A stretch of 64,000 nucleotides of DNA. It comes from Brooklawnia sp937867175 (GTDB lineage: Bacteria; Actinomycetota; Actinomycetes; Propionibacteriales; Propionibacteriaceae). The stretch lies in the NCBI GenBank assembly GCA_036821905.1, contig DAISIR010000005.1, forward strand, positions 1-64,000, written 5' to 3'. The first letter of the stretch is position 1. Every line of letters begins with the position of its first letter. The position numbers and the translations under genes were made by a program. Positions 25,376 through 33,821 of this stretch are shown piece after piece. The notes below the pieces were generated by a model, which saw only the letters and a list, made by a program, of their open reading frames with translations, was not told the origin of the DNA and ran no database searches.

Positions 25376-26622
25376 TGGCTGAACTCGGTCAGACGTCAGA
25401 GCCGAAGGCCTTGGTGCCCGGGGAGGTCTCGGCTGTGGTGGCCACCATGCACGCGTTCCGCGACTACGCCGAAAACCTCGAGGAGGCCGGACAAGGGCTC
25501 CTTCGCATTACCACCGAAGCCGGCTGGCGTGGCGAGGCGGCGGACGCGTTCAACAACCTCTATCAAGGACAGCCGAGCCGCTGGCTCACGGCATCCGGTT
25601 GCTTCGAAAGTGCCGCCGATGCGCTCGATCGTTACGCAGACACCCTCTCGTGGGCGCAAGCCGAGGCATCAGCCGCGATCACCGAGTATGCCGAGGGTGA
25701 CGCTGCCACGGATCGTGCCGTCGACCGCTACAACGAACGTGTCCGGCAGCACAACGAAGCTGTCAACCGGGGCGTAACCCCAGCACCCCTCGAACCGTTC
25801 ACCGATCCGGGCGAAAGTGCTCGCCAGGCGGCGCGGGACCAACTCGCCCGGGCACGCGAACAACTGTTGGCGGCCGGCGACGATGCCGAGCGTACCGTCG
25901 CCAGCGCCCGCGATCTGGCCCCGCAGGAGCCGACCATTCTCGACCGGATCGGCGGGGGAATCGCCGACGCTGCGGGAGCAGTCGGCGGGTTCTTGTACGA
26001 CGTGGGGGCGGAGGCCGTCAACGCGTTGGCGTCCTTCGGCAATGCGATGGTCAACAACCCGGCCGAAACCGCCGCCATGCTGGGCGGGCTGCTCACGATG
26101 GGGTTCGGGGCCACGATGACGGGCGGCGGTGCGGGTTTGTCGGCCACCGGTGGGGGTGCGGTGGTCGGGGCACCCGCGGCCGCATGGGGTGTCGGCCTGG
26201 TGGCGGCGGGCGGGGCGACGGCCGCGGCCGGTGCCGGAATGCTGGGCCAACATGCGGTCGGCAAGGACCGCGTCCGGGTCGCGGAAGCCCGGGCCCACAA
26301 CACCGCCAGGTCACCGGGCTCGGCCGGCAAGAGGGGCACTCCCACTGATCGGGCGAAGGAGCACCTCACCGACCGCGACCTCGATGCCGCGCAGCGCGAA
26401 CTCCGCGGTGAAGTGGTCAAGCGCAAGCCTGACGGCACCCCGTGGAACCACGTCCAAGAAGTCCGGGAGACCCAGAACAAGCTGGCCAATCGCATCGAGG
26501 TGCTCAAACGGCAGCTCGGCGATACGCGACTCAGCGGTGCCCAGAAGGAAGCTGTCCAAAGCGAGTTGTCCGAGGCCAGCAGACTGCTTGACCACTCGAA
26601 ACAGTTCGTTCCGCGGAAGTAG
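25375..26622 (+). CDS. Type VII-secreted polymorphic toxin with Ntox28-like C-terminus
   Basis: The 415-residue protein has a WXG100/T7SS-signal-like N-terminus (AGWRGEAADAF within a helical hairpin, residues 1-110), a coiled-coil helical region to about 185, a Gly/Ala-rich hydrophobic segment (MLGGLLTMGFGATMTGGGAG, about 235-300), and a polar C-terminal domain from about 320 (HLTDRDLDAAQRELRGEVV, LGDTRLSGAQKEAVQSELSE, LLDHSKQFVP). The last part resembles polymorphic toxin type 28, a predicted RNase family. The start overlaps the broken EspC-like gene by ATGA, and the immunity gene follows 8 bp downstream. Target and activity are inferred from family resemblance only. Confidence 0.75.
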   Translation: MAELGQTSEPKALVPGEVSAVVATMHAFRDYAENLEEAGQGLLRITTEAGWRGEAADAFNNLYQGQPSRWLTASGCFESAADALDRYADTLSWAQAEASAAITEYAEGDAATDRAVDRYNERVRQHNEAVNRGVTPAPLEPFTDPGESARQAARDQLARAREQLLAAGDDAERTVASARDLAPQEPTILDRIGGGIADAAGAVGGFLYDVGAEAVNALASFGNAMVNNPAETAAMLGGLLTMGFGATMTGGGAGLSATGGGAVVGAPAAAWGVGLVAAGGATAAAGAGMLGQHAVGKDRVRVAEARAHNTARSPGSAGKRGTPTDRAKEHLTDRDLDAAQRELRGEVVKRKPDGTPWNHVQEVRETQNKLANRIEVLKRQLGDTRLSGAQKEAVQSELSEASRLLDHSKQFVPRK

Positions 26623-26630
26623 GAAGCCCG

Positions 26631-27116
26631 ATGACTCCACAAGAGCCCGCCTCGAAGATGCCGCCCGCCGGAGGAATCCCACCCGAGGTGCTTGCGCTCG
26701 CCCAGATGACGTTGGACGAGTTCGAGGGCACCACCTGGGGAGACCCGCCTGAGGACGCCACCTACGTGCAACACACCTGCTACGAGCTGCGGCGCACGCC
26801 ACTTGGCCAGTTCGAGGCCGAAGATCTCCGCATCATGATCGGTCAGCAGATCGGCCTGGAACTGCTGGTGCCCATGGCCCTCGGCGCGCTGATCCAGCAG
26901 CCCCTGATCGAAGCTGATATGTACCCCGGGGATCTGCTCCGTGCGGTGCTGGCGCTGCCTGACTCGTTCTGGCACTCCCACCCCGCCGAAGACCAACGCC
27001 TGCGCGTCGCCGTGGCCGCATTCGATGCGATAGATCCAAACGACCCCGAGAACCCACTGCTGTTCGCCGACTTCGCTGCCGCGCTGGCGTCCACGCGCCG
27101 CAGATGGGCACGTTAG
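26631..27116 (+). CDS. CdiI-type immunity protein for the adjacent toxin
   Basis: The 161-residue cytoplasmic protein carries the pattern of contact-dependent-inhibition immunity proteins (CdiI_3-like): WGDPPEDATYVQHTCYELRR, then TPLGQFEAEDLRIMIGQQIG and YPGDLLRAVLALPDSFW. These neutralise toxins in the producing cell and its kin. It directly follows the toxin gene, as expected for an effector-immunity pair. I chose the ATG at 26631, preceded by GGAAG; the stop is at 27116, about 70 bp before the right-hand repeat. Confidence 0.78.
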   Translation: MTPQEPASKMPPAGGIPPEVLALAQMTLDEFEGTTWGDPPEDATYVQHTCYELRRTPLGQFEAEDLRIMIGQQIGLELLVPMALGALIQQPLIEADMYPGDLLRAVLALPDSFWHSHPAEDQRLRVAVAAFDAIDPNDPENPLLFADFAAALASTRRRWAR

Positions 27117-27183
27117 CGCGGGCGCTGACTGGTGCGACGATGGTGCCGCTTGCTGCGCGAATTGGGCGCCAAGGCCCGGAGCC

Positions 27184-27317
27184 GTCGACAAGGCTCGCCG
27201 AGACACCGTAGTACGCGCGAAAGTAGAGGTACGCGGTATCCACGATGAGGGTCGGCGAAGCGGGCATATTCAACATGGTGCCACGATGAGGCCATGGAGC
27301 CCACTGACCAGCAGATC
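27184..27317. repeat. 134-bp direct repeat, right copy (truncated exonuclease start plus intact lrp start)
   Basis: This is the partner of the repeat at 24966-25099 (two mismatches). Here the exonuclease copy is cut after 31 codons (minus strand, 27276-27184) while the Lrp/AsnC gene beginning at 27294 is complete. Each repeat thus keeps one of the two divergent genes whole together with its promoter. Confidence 0.95.
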
Positions 27318-27731
27318 CTCGCCCGCCTGTCGCGTGAGGGTCGAATGTCCTTCACTGATCTGGGACGCGCCGTAGGTCTGTCGACCTCAGCCACCCAGCA
27401 GCGAGTGCGCCGCCTTGAGCAGCGGGGGATCATCACCGGTTACCACGCCGACGTCGACCCCGCTGCGGTCGGTCGGGCCCTCAGCGCCTTCATCGAGATC
27501 CAGCCGCTGGCGGCAGAGCATCAGGACCACGCGCCCGACTACCTTTCGAGCCTGCCGCAGATCACCTCCTGCTACTCGGTGGCAGGCGACGCTTCTTTTC
27601 TGTGCCTGGCCCAAGTGGGTTCGGCAGAGGAGTTGGACGAGCTGCTGGCCCGAATCAGACGCGAACTTGCGGTGAACACCGTCACCACCATCGTGCTGCG
27701 CACCGCATTCCGGCATCGCCCGCTGGTCTAG
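27294..27731 (+). CDS. Lrp/AsnC family transcriptional regulator
   Basis: The 145-residue protein has an N-terminal winged helix-turn-helix (QQILARLSREGRMSFTDLG, then STSATQQRVRRLEQRGIITG) and a C-terminal RAM/ligand-binding domain (ALSAFIEIQPLAAEHQ, YSVAGDASFLCLAQV). Members bind amino acids and regulate amino-acid metabolism. The start lies inside the 134-bp repeat, and only 17 bp separated it from the divergent exonuclease before the cassette arrived. The next gene starts 9 bp after its stop. Confidence 0.92.
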   Translation: MEPTDQQILARLSREGRMSFTDLGRAVGLSTSATQQRVRRLEQRGIITGYHADVDPAAVGRALSAFIEIQPLAAEHQDHAPDYLSSLPQITSCYSVAGDASFLCLAQVGSAEELDELLARIRRELAVNTVTTIVLRTAFRHRPLV

Positions 27732-27740
27732 ACTCCGAGC

Positions 27741-28544
27741 ATGGCGCAGCGCAACGAGTCTCTTGACCGCATCTTGGTCATCACACCGACCTACAACGAG
27801 GCAGAGAATCTGGCTCCGATCATCAAGCGGCTGCGCGACGCCGTGCCGTCAGCGCACAGCTTGATCGCCGACGACAACTCGCCCGACGGCACCGGCGCCA
27901 TCGCCGACCGGATGGCCGCCGAGGATCCGGCCATCCATGTGCTGCACCGGCCCGGCAAGCAGGGGCTCGCGGCTGCCTACCTCGCCGGGTTCGCGTGGGG
28001 CCTGGAGCGCAACTACGACGTCCTGGTCGAGATGGACGCCGACGGCTCGCACCAGCCAGAGCTGCTCCCATCGTTGCTGGCGGCACTCCACGACCTGGAC
28101 GCTGACATGGTGAAGGGCTCCCGTTGGATGCGCGGCGGCGCGACCGATCAGACGCGATCGCGGGAACTGCTCAGCCGGCTCGCCAACATCTACATCCAAG
28201 TGGCGATGGACATTCCGGTCCGCGACGCCACCGGCGGGTACAACGCGTTTCGTTCCTCGATCCTGCGCAAGGTCGATCTGACCGGCGTCGCCTCCAAGGG
28301 CTACACCTTCCAGGTTGACATGACCCGCCGCGTTCTTGCAGCGGGCGGCAAGGTCGTGGAAGTGCCGATCTACTTCCCTGATCGCGAGATCGGAGATTCG
28401 AAGATGAGCGGCTCCATCATCGGAGAAGCGCTTCTGCGCACCACCGAGTGGGGTGCCCAGAAGCGCTGGTCGCAACTCAAAGGTGTGGGCGAGAAGATCT
28501 CCGATGAGTTCGCGAAGATGAACTCCCGAGCCTCCGATCAGTAG
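27741..28544 (+). CDS. Polyprenol monophosphomannose synthase (GT2, Ppm1/DPM1-like)
   Basis: The enzyme transfers mannose from GDP-mannose to polyprenyl phosphate at the inner face of the membrane, supplying lipoglycan and protein mannosylation in actinobacteria. The 267-residue product is a GT2 glycosyltransferase: ILVITPTYNEAENL, SLIADDNSPDGTG, metal-binding VEMDADGSHQPELLPSL, and KGSRWMRGG. It has no acyltransferase or membrane domain, so it corresponds to the catalytic module alone. Its 3' end overlaps rbpA by 7 bp in convergent orientation. Confidence 0.9.
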   Translation: MAQRNESLDRILVITPTYNEAENLAPIIKRLRDAVPSAHSLIADDNSPDGTGAIADRMAAEDPAIHVLHRPGKQGLAAAYLAGFAWGLERNYDVLVEMDADGSHQPELLPSLLAALHDLDADMVKGSRWMRGGATDQTRSRELLSRLANIYIQVAMDIPVRDATGGYNAFRSSILRKVDLTGVASKGYTFQVDMTRRVLAAGGKVVEVPIYFPDREIGDSKMSGSIIGEALLRTTEWGAQKRWSQLKGVGEKISDEFAKMNSRASDQ

Positions 28545-28876
28545 TGCGGGGTGCGGCGGACCTCCTCGAGCCGTTCCGCCAGCAACTCTTCGAGCTCCGC
28601 GATTGAGCGCCGCTCGAGCAGCATGTCCCAATGGGTGCGCGGTGGCTTGACGTCCTTCTCTTCGGGGCGCGTGCCGTCACTGCGTGCCGCGGGTGAGCCG
28701 CAGCGCGGGCATTCCCACTCGGTGGGAAGCTCAGCTTCGGTCGAGAAGGCGACCTCGAAGTGGTGTCCGCGCTCGCAGTCGAACCCGAGGGTCCGACGAG
28801 CAGCGAATTCGATTCCCTCCTCGTCCTCGAAGCTCTTGGCGCCCAACCCCATGCCCCGTAGTGCACGATCCGCCAT
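28538..28876 (-). CDS. rbpA: RNA polymerase-binding protein RbpA
   Basis: RbpA binds RNA polymerase and group I/II sigma factors, stabilises open complexes, and is found only in actinobacteria. The 112-residue product shows GMGLGAKSFEDEEGIEF (N-terminal tail and core), the C-terminal sigma-interaction domain THWDMLLERRSIAELEELLA, and a zinc-binding core (DCERGHHFEVAF, WECPRCGSPA). Length and motifs agree with the family. The gene converges on the mannosyltransferase gene. Confidence 0.95.
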   Translation of the reverse strand: MADRALRGMGLGAKSFEDEEGIEFAARRTLGFDCERGHHFEVAFSTEAELPTEWECPRCGSPAARSDGTRPEEKDVKPPRTHWDMLLERRSIAELEELLAERLEEVRRTPHY

Positions 28877-28966
28877 CCTCGGCCTCCCTCCGATCGAACA
28901 GAATCCTTTTGTGTCAACACCAGCGCACCACAGATTGTTCCGGTGGGGAAGCGAAACCGCGCTATC

Positions 28967-29767
28967 TCAGGCACTCCATAGTCCGCGATCGATCGCCACC
29001 TCGCGGAGCACGTCGATCCGGTCAGCAATCAGCCCGTCCACGCCAAGATCGATCAAGTCGTGCATCTGCCGCGGGTCATTGATCGTCCAGACGTGGACCC
29101 GGACGTCGTTCGCCCGAGCGGCCGCGATCAGCCGCTGGGTCAGGACGCGCACTTCGCGGCGCCTGACCGACTGCGTCATCGGAACCTGAAAGACCTGACC
29201 TGAGGGCGGGAGCAACCTGGGCAGCAGCGGCACGTAGGCCGCCCAAGCCACCGACGGAGAAGCCAAACCGGTGGCCACCCGGGGTCCCATCAGCCGCCGG
29301 AAGCGGTTCAACCTGGCAGCGCTGAACGACGCCACGCAGACCCGGTTCTCGGCGCGGTGGGCACGCAAGGACGCCACGAGCGGCTCAACCGCCCCCGGCG
29401 CCTTGATGTCGATATTGATGCTGGCCTCGGGGAATGACTCCAGCACTTCATCAAGGGTCGGAATCGGGTCCCGGCCGCCGATCAGCGCCCGGCGAACGGT
29501 CTTCAAGGGCAGGTCGGCGACCACTCCGGTGGCATCAGTGACGCGGTCCAGCACGGAGTCATGGAAGGCAACCAACTGGCCGTCCAAAGTGGCGTGCACG
29601 TCAGTCTCCAGATATCGAAAGCCGGCCTGGACCGCGCGTCCGAATGCGTAGAGGCTGTTCTCGCGGGCAGCGTCGGCAGGCTCAAGATAGCCGCCCCGGT
29701 GGGCCATGCAGGCGAAGGGCTCGTCGAAATACGCGTATCTGCTGGTGCCGCGGCTCACGACGGTCAT
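28967..29767 (-). CDS. Glycerophosphodiester phosphodiesterase
   Basis: The 266-residue enzyme hydrolyses glycerophosphodiesters to glycerol 3-phosphate and an alcohol. GDPD active-site motifs are AHRGG near residue 22, ENSLYAFGRAV, YLETDVHATLDGQLVAFHD (metal-binding Glu and Asp, catalytic His), and SINIDIKAPG. No signal peptide is visible, so it is probably cytoplasmic. I chose the ATG at 29767; the longer upstream frame overlaps the divergent pdxY promoter. It is divergent from the pyridoxal kinase gene. Confidence 0.9.
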   Translation of the reverse strand: MTVVSRGTSRYAYFDEPFACMAHRGGYLEPADAARENSLYAFGRAVQAGFRYLETDVHATLDGQLVAFHDSVLDRVTDATGVVADLPLKTVRRALIGGRDPIPTLDEVLESFPEASINIDIKAPGAVEPLVASLRAHRAENRVCVASFSAARLNRFRRLMGPRVATGLASPSVAWAAYVPLLPRLLPPSGQVFQVPMTQSVRRREVRVLTQRLIAAARANDVRVHVWTINDPRQMHDLIDLGVDGLIADRIDVLREVAIDRGLWSA

Positions 29768-29866
29768 TCTAGGTCGAATCTGGACCAGACCCGGCAAGCG
29801 CGGTGGGCCGGCGGACGCCCGCGCCAGCTCGAGCTCGACGGGTGCACGGTGAGCCGGGTCTAAACT

Positions 29867-30724
29867 GTGCCGGTGGCCCAAATCCTGTCGATCCAGTCCA
29901 ACGTCACTTTCGGGTTCGCCGGCAATTCGGTGGCCGTCTTCACGCTGCGGCGGGCCGGCCTCGACGTTTGGCCGGTGCACACGGTGGAGTTCTCCAACAA
30001 CACCAGCTACGGCGCTTGGCGCGGCCCGGTGATCAGCCCCGAGCAGGTCGCCAGCGTCGTCCAGGGTGTGGACGATCTGGGCGTGTTGAGCGAAGTGGAT
30101 GCCGTCTTGTCGGGCTATCAAGGTGCGCCCCAGATGGGCCGGATCATCCTACAGGCCGTCGAGATGACCCGCGCCCGCAATCCGCAGGCCATCTACTGCT
30201 GTGACCCGGTGATGGGCGACGTCGACCGAGGCTTCTATGCTGCACCGGGCATTCCGGAATTCATGCGCGAACACGTCGTCCCGCAGGCCACCATCATGAG
30301 CCCGAACCTGTTCGAGCTCGACTACCTCACCGGACGGACCAGCTCGACCATCGCCGATGTGCTGGACGCCGCCGCCGCGCTGCGCAGTCGTGGCCCACGA
30401 GTGGTGCTCGTCACCTCGGCAGTGGGCCTTGATGCGGACGACCAGGTGATGCGCATGATCGCACAGGACGCGTCCCAGACCTGGCAGGTCACCACACCGC
30501 TGATCGACCGCAAGTTCACCGGATCGGGCGATCTGACAACTGCCATCTTCCTGGCCAACCTGCTCGAGACAGGAGACCTTGGCGCGTCCCTGTCGATGAC
30601 CGCATCGACGGTCTACTCGGTGCTGCTGCGAACCCACGAGTTGGGACGCCGGGAGCTCGCACTGGTCCAGGCACAAGACGACATTGTCAATCCGAAGTAT
30701 CGGTTCGATGCCGTCCCGCTGTGA
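29867..30724 (+). CDS. pdxY: Pyridoxal kinase (PdxY-type)
   Basis: PdxY phosphorylates pyridoxal to PLP in the salvage pathway. The 285-residue ribokinase-fold protein shows ILSIQSNVTFGFAGNSVAVF at the N-terminus, GYQGAPQMGRIIL, YCCDPVMGDVDRGFY, TIMSPNLFELDYLTG, and the anion-hole region KFTGSGDLTTAIFLA in which the catalytic Asp is in GSGD. The start is a GTG at 29867 (or 29873). A strong hairpin at 30730-30761 separates it from the convergent murA-like gene. Confidence 0.93.
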   Translation: MPVAQILSIQSNVTFGFAGNSVAVFTLRRAGLDVWPVHTVEFSNNTSYGAWRGPVISPEQVASVVQGVDDLGVLSEVDAVLSGYQGAPQMGRIILQAVEMTRARNPQAIYCCDPVMGDVDRGFYAAPGIPEFMREHVVPQATIMSPNLFELDYLTGRTSSTIADVLDAAAALRSRGPRVVLVTSAVGLDADDQVMRMIAQDASQTWQVTTPLIDRKFTGSGDLTTAIFLANLLETGDLGASLSMTASTVYSVLLRTHELGRRELALVQAQDDIVNPKYRFDAVPL

Positions 30725-30729
30725 TGCAG

Positions 30730-30761
30730 GTTGACGGGCTGCGCGCACCCAGCCCGTCGAC
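30730..30761. terminator. Bidirectional hairpin terminator
   Basis: A 12-bp stem with one G-T pair (GTTGACGGGCTG / CAGCCCGTCGAC, eight-base loop) sits in the 42-bp gap between the convergent pyridoxal kinase and HTH-MurA genes. Confidence 0.7.
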
Positions 30762-30766
30762 TCTGC

Positions 30767-32299
30767 TCATTCGGAAAAGGTGCTGATCCTGGCGCCGAGC
30801 TTGTTCAGTCGGGCGGGCAGGTCCTCATAGCCGCGATTGATCACGTAGACGTCGCGCAACGTCGAAGTCCCGCGGGCCGCCAGCATCGCCAGCAGGATGC
30901 AGACCGCTGGCCGCAACGCAGGGGGAGAGATCATCTCCCGGGCGCGCCACTTGGTGGGCCCGACAACGCTCAGCCGATGCGGATCCAGCAGCTGCACGTT
31001 CGCGCCCAGCTTGCCGAGATCCAACAGATGGATCGCCCGATTCTCGTAGACCCAGTCATGGATCATCGTCTGGCCCTCGGCGCAGGCTGCAATCACGGCG
31101 AAGAACGGCAGATTGTCGATGTTCAGGCCAGGGAAGGGCATCGGGTGAATCTTGTCTTGACGGGCGTGCAGCTGTGAGGGCTTCACGGTGAGATCGGCCA
31201 ACCGGGTGAAGCCGTTGTGGGAGCCGTATTCGTCGCCCACTTCAAGCGGGAGGCCCATCTCGTGCAGGATTGACAGCTCGATCTCGAGGAACTCGATTGG
31301 GGCGCGGGTGATCGTCAGCTCCGAGTTCGTGACCACGGCAGCGGTGACGAGGCTCATCGCCTCGATCGGGTCCTCCGAGATGCTGTAAGTCACATCGGCG
31401 TTGAGCTCCCCGCGGCCGCGGACGCGCAGCGTGGTCGTTCCGATGCCCTCGATCTCCACACCAAGCATCGTCAGGAAGACGCACAGATCTTGAACCATGT
31501 AGTTCGGTGACGCGTTTCGCAGGATCGTCTCGCCCGGAGTCAGCGCGGCCGCCATCAACGCGTTCTCGGTGACGGTGTCGCCGCGCTCGGTCAGCACTAC
31601 CTTGCGCTGACCCGGTGCTGTGGGCGTGGTCTTCGCCCAGTAGAAGCCGTCGGTCGCCTCGACCGCCAGGCCGAACGAGCGCAGGACCTGCAGGTGCGGT
31701 TCCACCGTGCGGGCGCCCAACTGGCAGCCGCCGGCGTAAGGCAGCCTGAAGTCGTCGACCAGGTGCATCAGAGGTCCTAGGAACATGATGATGCTCCGGG
31801 TGCGTCGAGCTGCGTCCACGTCCATGCGTGCCAGGTCGAGCACTGCCGGCCGCACCAAGGTGAGGTCAGCTTCGTCAGCCGACCAGGTGACCTCGACGCC
31901 GATGCTCTGCAAGACCTCCAGCAGCCGGTTGACCTCCTCGATGTGCGCGATTCCGCGCAGCACCGTGCGTCCCTTGTTCAACAGGCTCGCGCAAAGCAGT
32001 GCAACCGCGGCGTTCTTGGACGAGCGGGTCTCGATCGAGCCGGACAAGGAGGTCTCGCCGTCGATCCTGAGGTTCATCGAGGCTCGCCCACCGGGAACGA
32101 TCAAGGGGGATTCCAGCGCATTCGCGATTCGGTTGATCATCTCGAGCGACAGGTTCTGGTTGCCCGACTCAATGCGATGGATCGCGCTCTGGCTGGTGTT
32201 GAGGAGGCTCGCCAGTTCGTTCTGGGTCAGGCCGCGCTGCTTACGCGCGTCCCTGACCAAACGTCCGATGCTCGCCGGCGATGTGGTCTGAGTCACCAT
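30767..32299 (-). CDS. murA: XRE helix-turn-helix fused to MurA-type enolpyruvyl transferase
   Basis: The 510-residue protein joins an N-terminal Cro/C1-type HTH (LVRDARKQRGLTQNELASLL, TSQSAIHRIESG; residues about 10-65) to a complete UDP-GlcNAc 1-carboxyvinyltransferase from about residue 75. Substrate-binding SSKNAAVALLCASLL is present, and the loop AGGCQLGARTVEPHL keeps the cysteine equivalent to E. coli Cys115, so the enzyme can be active and fosfomycin-sensitive in principle. MurA starts peptidoglycan synthesis. The fusion suggests a sensor-regulator or a specialised second MurA. A perfect 12-bp palindrome lies 10 bp upstream of its ATG. The start at 32299 appears leaderless (TAGATT close upstream, no Shine-Dalgarno sequence). 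Confidence 0.88.
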   Translation of the reverse strand: MVTQTTSPASIGRLVRDARKQRGLTQNELASLLNTSQSAIHRIESGNQNLSLEMINRIANALESPLIVPGGRASMNLRIDGETSLSGSIETRSSKNAAVALLCASLLNKGRTVLRGIAHIEEVNRLLEVLQSIGVEVTWSADEADLTLVRPAVLDLARMDVDAARRTRSIIMFLGPLMHLVDDFRLPYAGGCQLGARTVEPHLQVLRSFGLAVEATDGFYWAKTTPTAPGQRKVVLTERGDTVTENALMAAALTPGETILRNASPNYMVQDLCVFLTMLGVEIEGIGTTTLRVRGRGELNADVTYSISEDPIEAMSLVTAAVVTNSELTITRAPIEFLEIELSILHEMGLPLEVGDEYGSHNGFTRLADLTVKPSQLHARQDKIHPMPFPGLNIDNLPFFAVIAACAEGQTMIHDWVYENRAIHLLDLGKLGANVQLLDPHRLSVVGPTKWRAREMISPPALRPAVCILLAMLAARGTSTLRDVYVINRGYEDLPARLNKLGARISTFSE

Positions 32300-32309
32300 G
32301 AAAATCTAA

Positions 32310-32321
32310 CTCACATGTGAG
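32310..32321. promoter_or_regulatory. 12-bp palindrome, candidate operator of the HTH-MurA gene
   Basis: CTCACATGTGAG is a perfect palindrome in the 81-bp region between the divergent HTH-MurA (start 32299) and lpd (start 32381) genes. On the minus strand it is followed by TTAGATTTTC and the ATG, so it lies just upstream of a probable -10 hexamer (TAGATT). The position suits repression by an XRE regulator, most simply the fusion protein itself; that assignment is inference. Confidence 0.5.
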
Positions 32322-32380
32322 ATGACCGCAACTCAGCGGCAACCGCGTCTCGCGAAGCCGATGCCAATAGACTGCCGGGC

Positions 32381-33781
32381 ATGAGCGCACATTTCGACGT
32401 TGTCGTCCTTGGCGCCGGACCTGGCGGCTATGTAGCCGCCATCCGCGCGTCGCAACTCGGCTTGAAGACCGCCATCATCGAGAAGCAATGGTGGGGAGGT
32501 GTCTGCCTGAACGTGGGCTGCATACCGACCAAGTCGCTGCTGCGCAACGCCGAACTGGCCAACATCGTCCTGCGCGAGGCCGACAAGTACGGCATCTCCG
32601 GCAACATCTCCGTCGACTACGGCAAGGCCTTCCACCGGAGCCGGGACGTGGCCGACAAGTCGGCCAAGGGCGTCCACTACTTGACCAAGAAGAACAAGAT
32701 CACCGAGTTCGACGGCTGGGGCACCTTCGTTGATGCCAAGACCATCGAGGTGGCGGGCAATGACGGTTCCACCCAGCAGGTGACCTACGACAACTGCATC
32801 ATCGACGTGGGCGCTACCGTGAAGTTGCTGCCCGGCACCCAGAGGTCGGCCAACGTGTGGACCTACGAGGAGTTGATCGGTTCGGAGGAACTCCCGAAGT
32901 CGATCATCATCGGCGGATCCGGCGCGATCGGCACCGAGTTCGGCTACGTACTCAACGCCTACGGTGTCGAGGTCACCATTGTCGAATTCCTCGACCGCAT
33001 GGTTCCCACCGAGGACGCCGAGATCAGCGCAGAGTTGCTCAAGGCGTACAAGAAACTGGGCATCAAGGTGCTCACCAGCACGGCCGTCAGGGCTGTCGAG
33101 GACACCGGCTCCGGGGTGAAGGTGACAGTCGAACCTGCCAAGGGCGGTGAGCAGCGGGTACTGGAAGCCGACAAGATGCTGCAGGCGATGGGCTTCGCGC
33201 CGCGGATCGCCGGCTACGGCATCGACAAGACCGGCGTCGCGCTGACCGACCGTGGCGCGATCGCGATCGACGACTACTGCCGCACCAACGTTGCGGGCAT
33301 CTACGCGATCGGCGACGTGACCGGGAAGATGATGCTCGCCCACACCGCCGAGGCGCAGGGCGTGGTCGCCGCCGAGACGATCGCGGGCGCCGAGACCATG
33401 CCTGTCAACTACGCGATGATCCCGCGCGCCACCTACTGCCAGCCGCAGATCGGCTCGTTCGGGCTGTCCGAGCAGCAGGCGAAGGACGCCGGCTACGAGG
33501 TCAAGGTGGCCAAGTTCCCGTTCTCCGCCAACGGCAAGGCAAGAGGCATGGGTGAGACCGTCGGCTTCGTCAAGCTCGTCGTCGAAGCCCAGTACAACGA
33601 GATCCTCGGCCTTTCGATGATCGGCCCAGAGGTCACCGAACTGCTGCCCGAGTACCAGCTGGCCCAGCAATGGGACCTGACCGCTGACGAGGTGGCCCGC
33701 GTCGTACACGCCCACCCGACGCTGTCGGAGACACTCAAAGAGGTCGCAGAGGGTGTCTGCGGCCACATGATCAACTTGTAA
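32381..33781 (+). CDS. lpd: Dihydrolipoamide dehydrogenase
   Basis: Lpd is the E3 subunit that reoxidises lipoamide in 2-oxoacid dehydrogenase complexes, with FAD and NAD. The 466-residue protein shows the FAD-binding VVVLGAGPGGYVAAIRA, the redox disulfide GGVCLNVGCIPTKSLL, the NAD-binding SIIIGGSGAIGTEFGY, the second FAD motif GIYAIGDVTG, and the C-terminal His-Glu dyad region VVHAHPTLSETLKEVA. The gene is monocistronic and divergent from the HTH-MurA gene. Several pyridine nucleotide-disulfide reductases share the fold, but the motif set is that of Lpd. Confidence 0.95.
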   Translation: MSAHFDVVVLGAGPGGYVAAIRASQLGLKTAIIEKQWWGGVCLNVGCIPTKSLLRNAELANIVLREADKYGISGNISVDYGKAFHRSRDVADKSAKGVHYLTKKNKITEFDGWGTFVDAKTIEVAGNDGSTQQVTYDNCIIDVGATVKLLPGTQRSANVWTYEELIGSEELPKSIIIGGSGAIGTEFGYVLNAYGVEVTIVEFLDRMVPTEDAEISAELLKAYKKLGIKVLTSTAVRAVEDTGSGVKVTVEPAKGGEQRVLEADKMLQAMGFAPRIAGYGIDKTGVALTDRGAIAIDDYCRTNVAGIYAIGDVTGKMMLAHTAEAQGVVAAETIAGAETMPVNYAMIPRATYCQPQIGSFGLSEQQAKDAGYEVKVAKFPFSANGKARGMGETVGFVKLVVEAQYNEILGLSMIGPEVTELLPEYQLAQQWDLTADEVARVVHAHPTLSETLKEVAEGVCGHMINL

Positions 33782-33821
33782 GCGAGAACGACAGAACCAG
33801 TTGTCCCAACAGCGAGCAACG

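Noticed and set aside
25728..27206. A 492-codon minus-strand frame across the toxin and immunity genes
   Set aside because: The plus-strand genes have family signatures, ribosome binding sites and the expected order; the antisense frame is low complexity.
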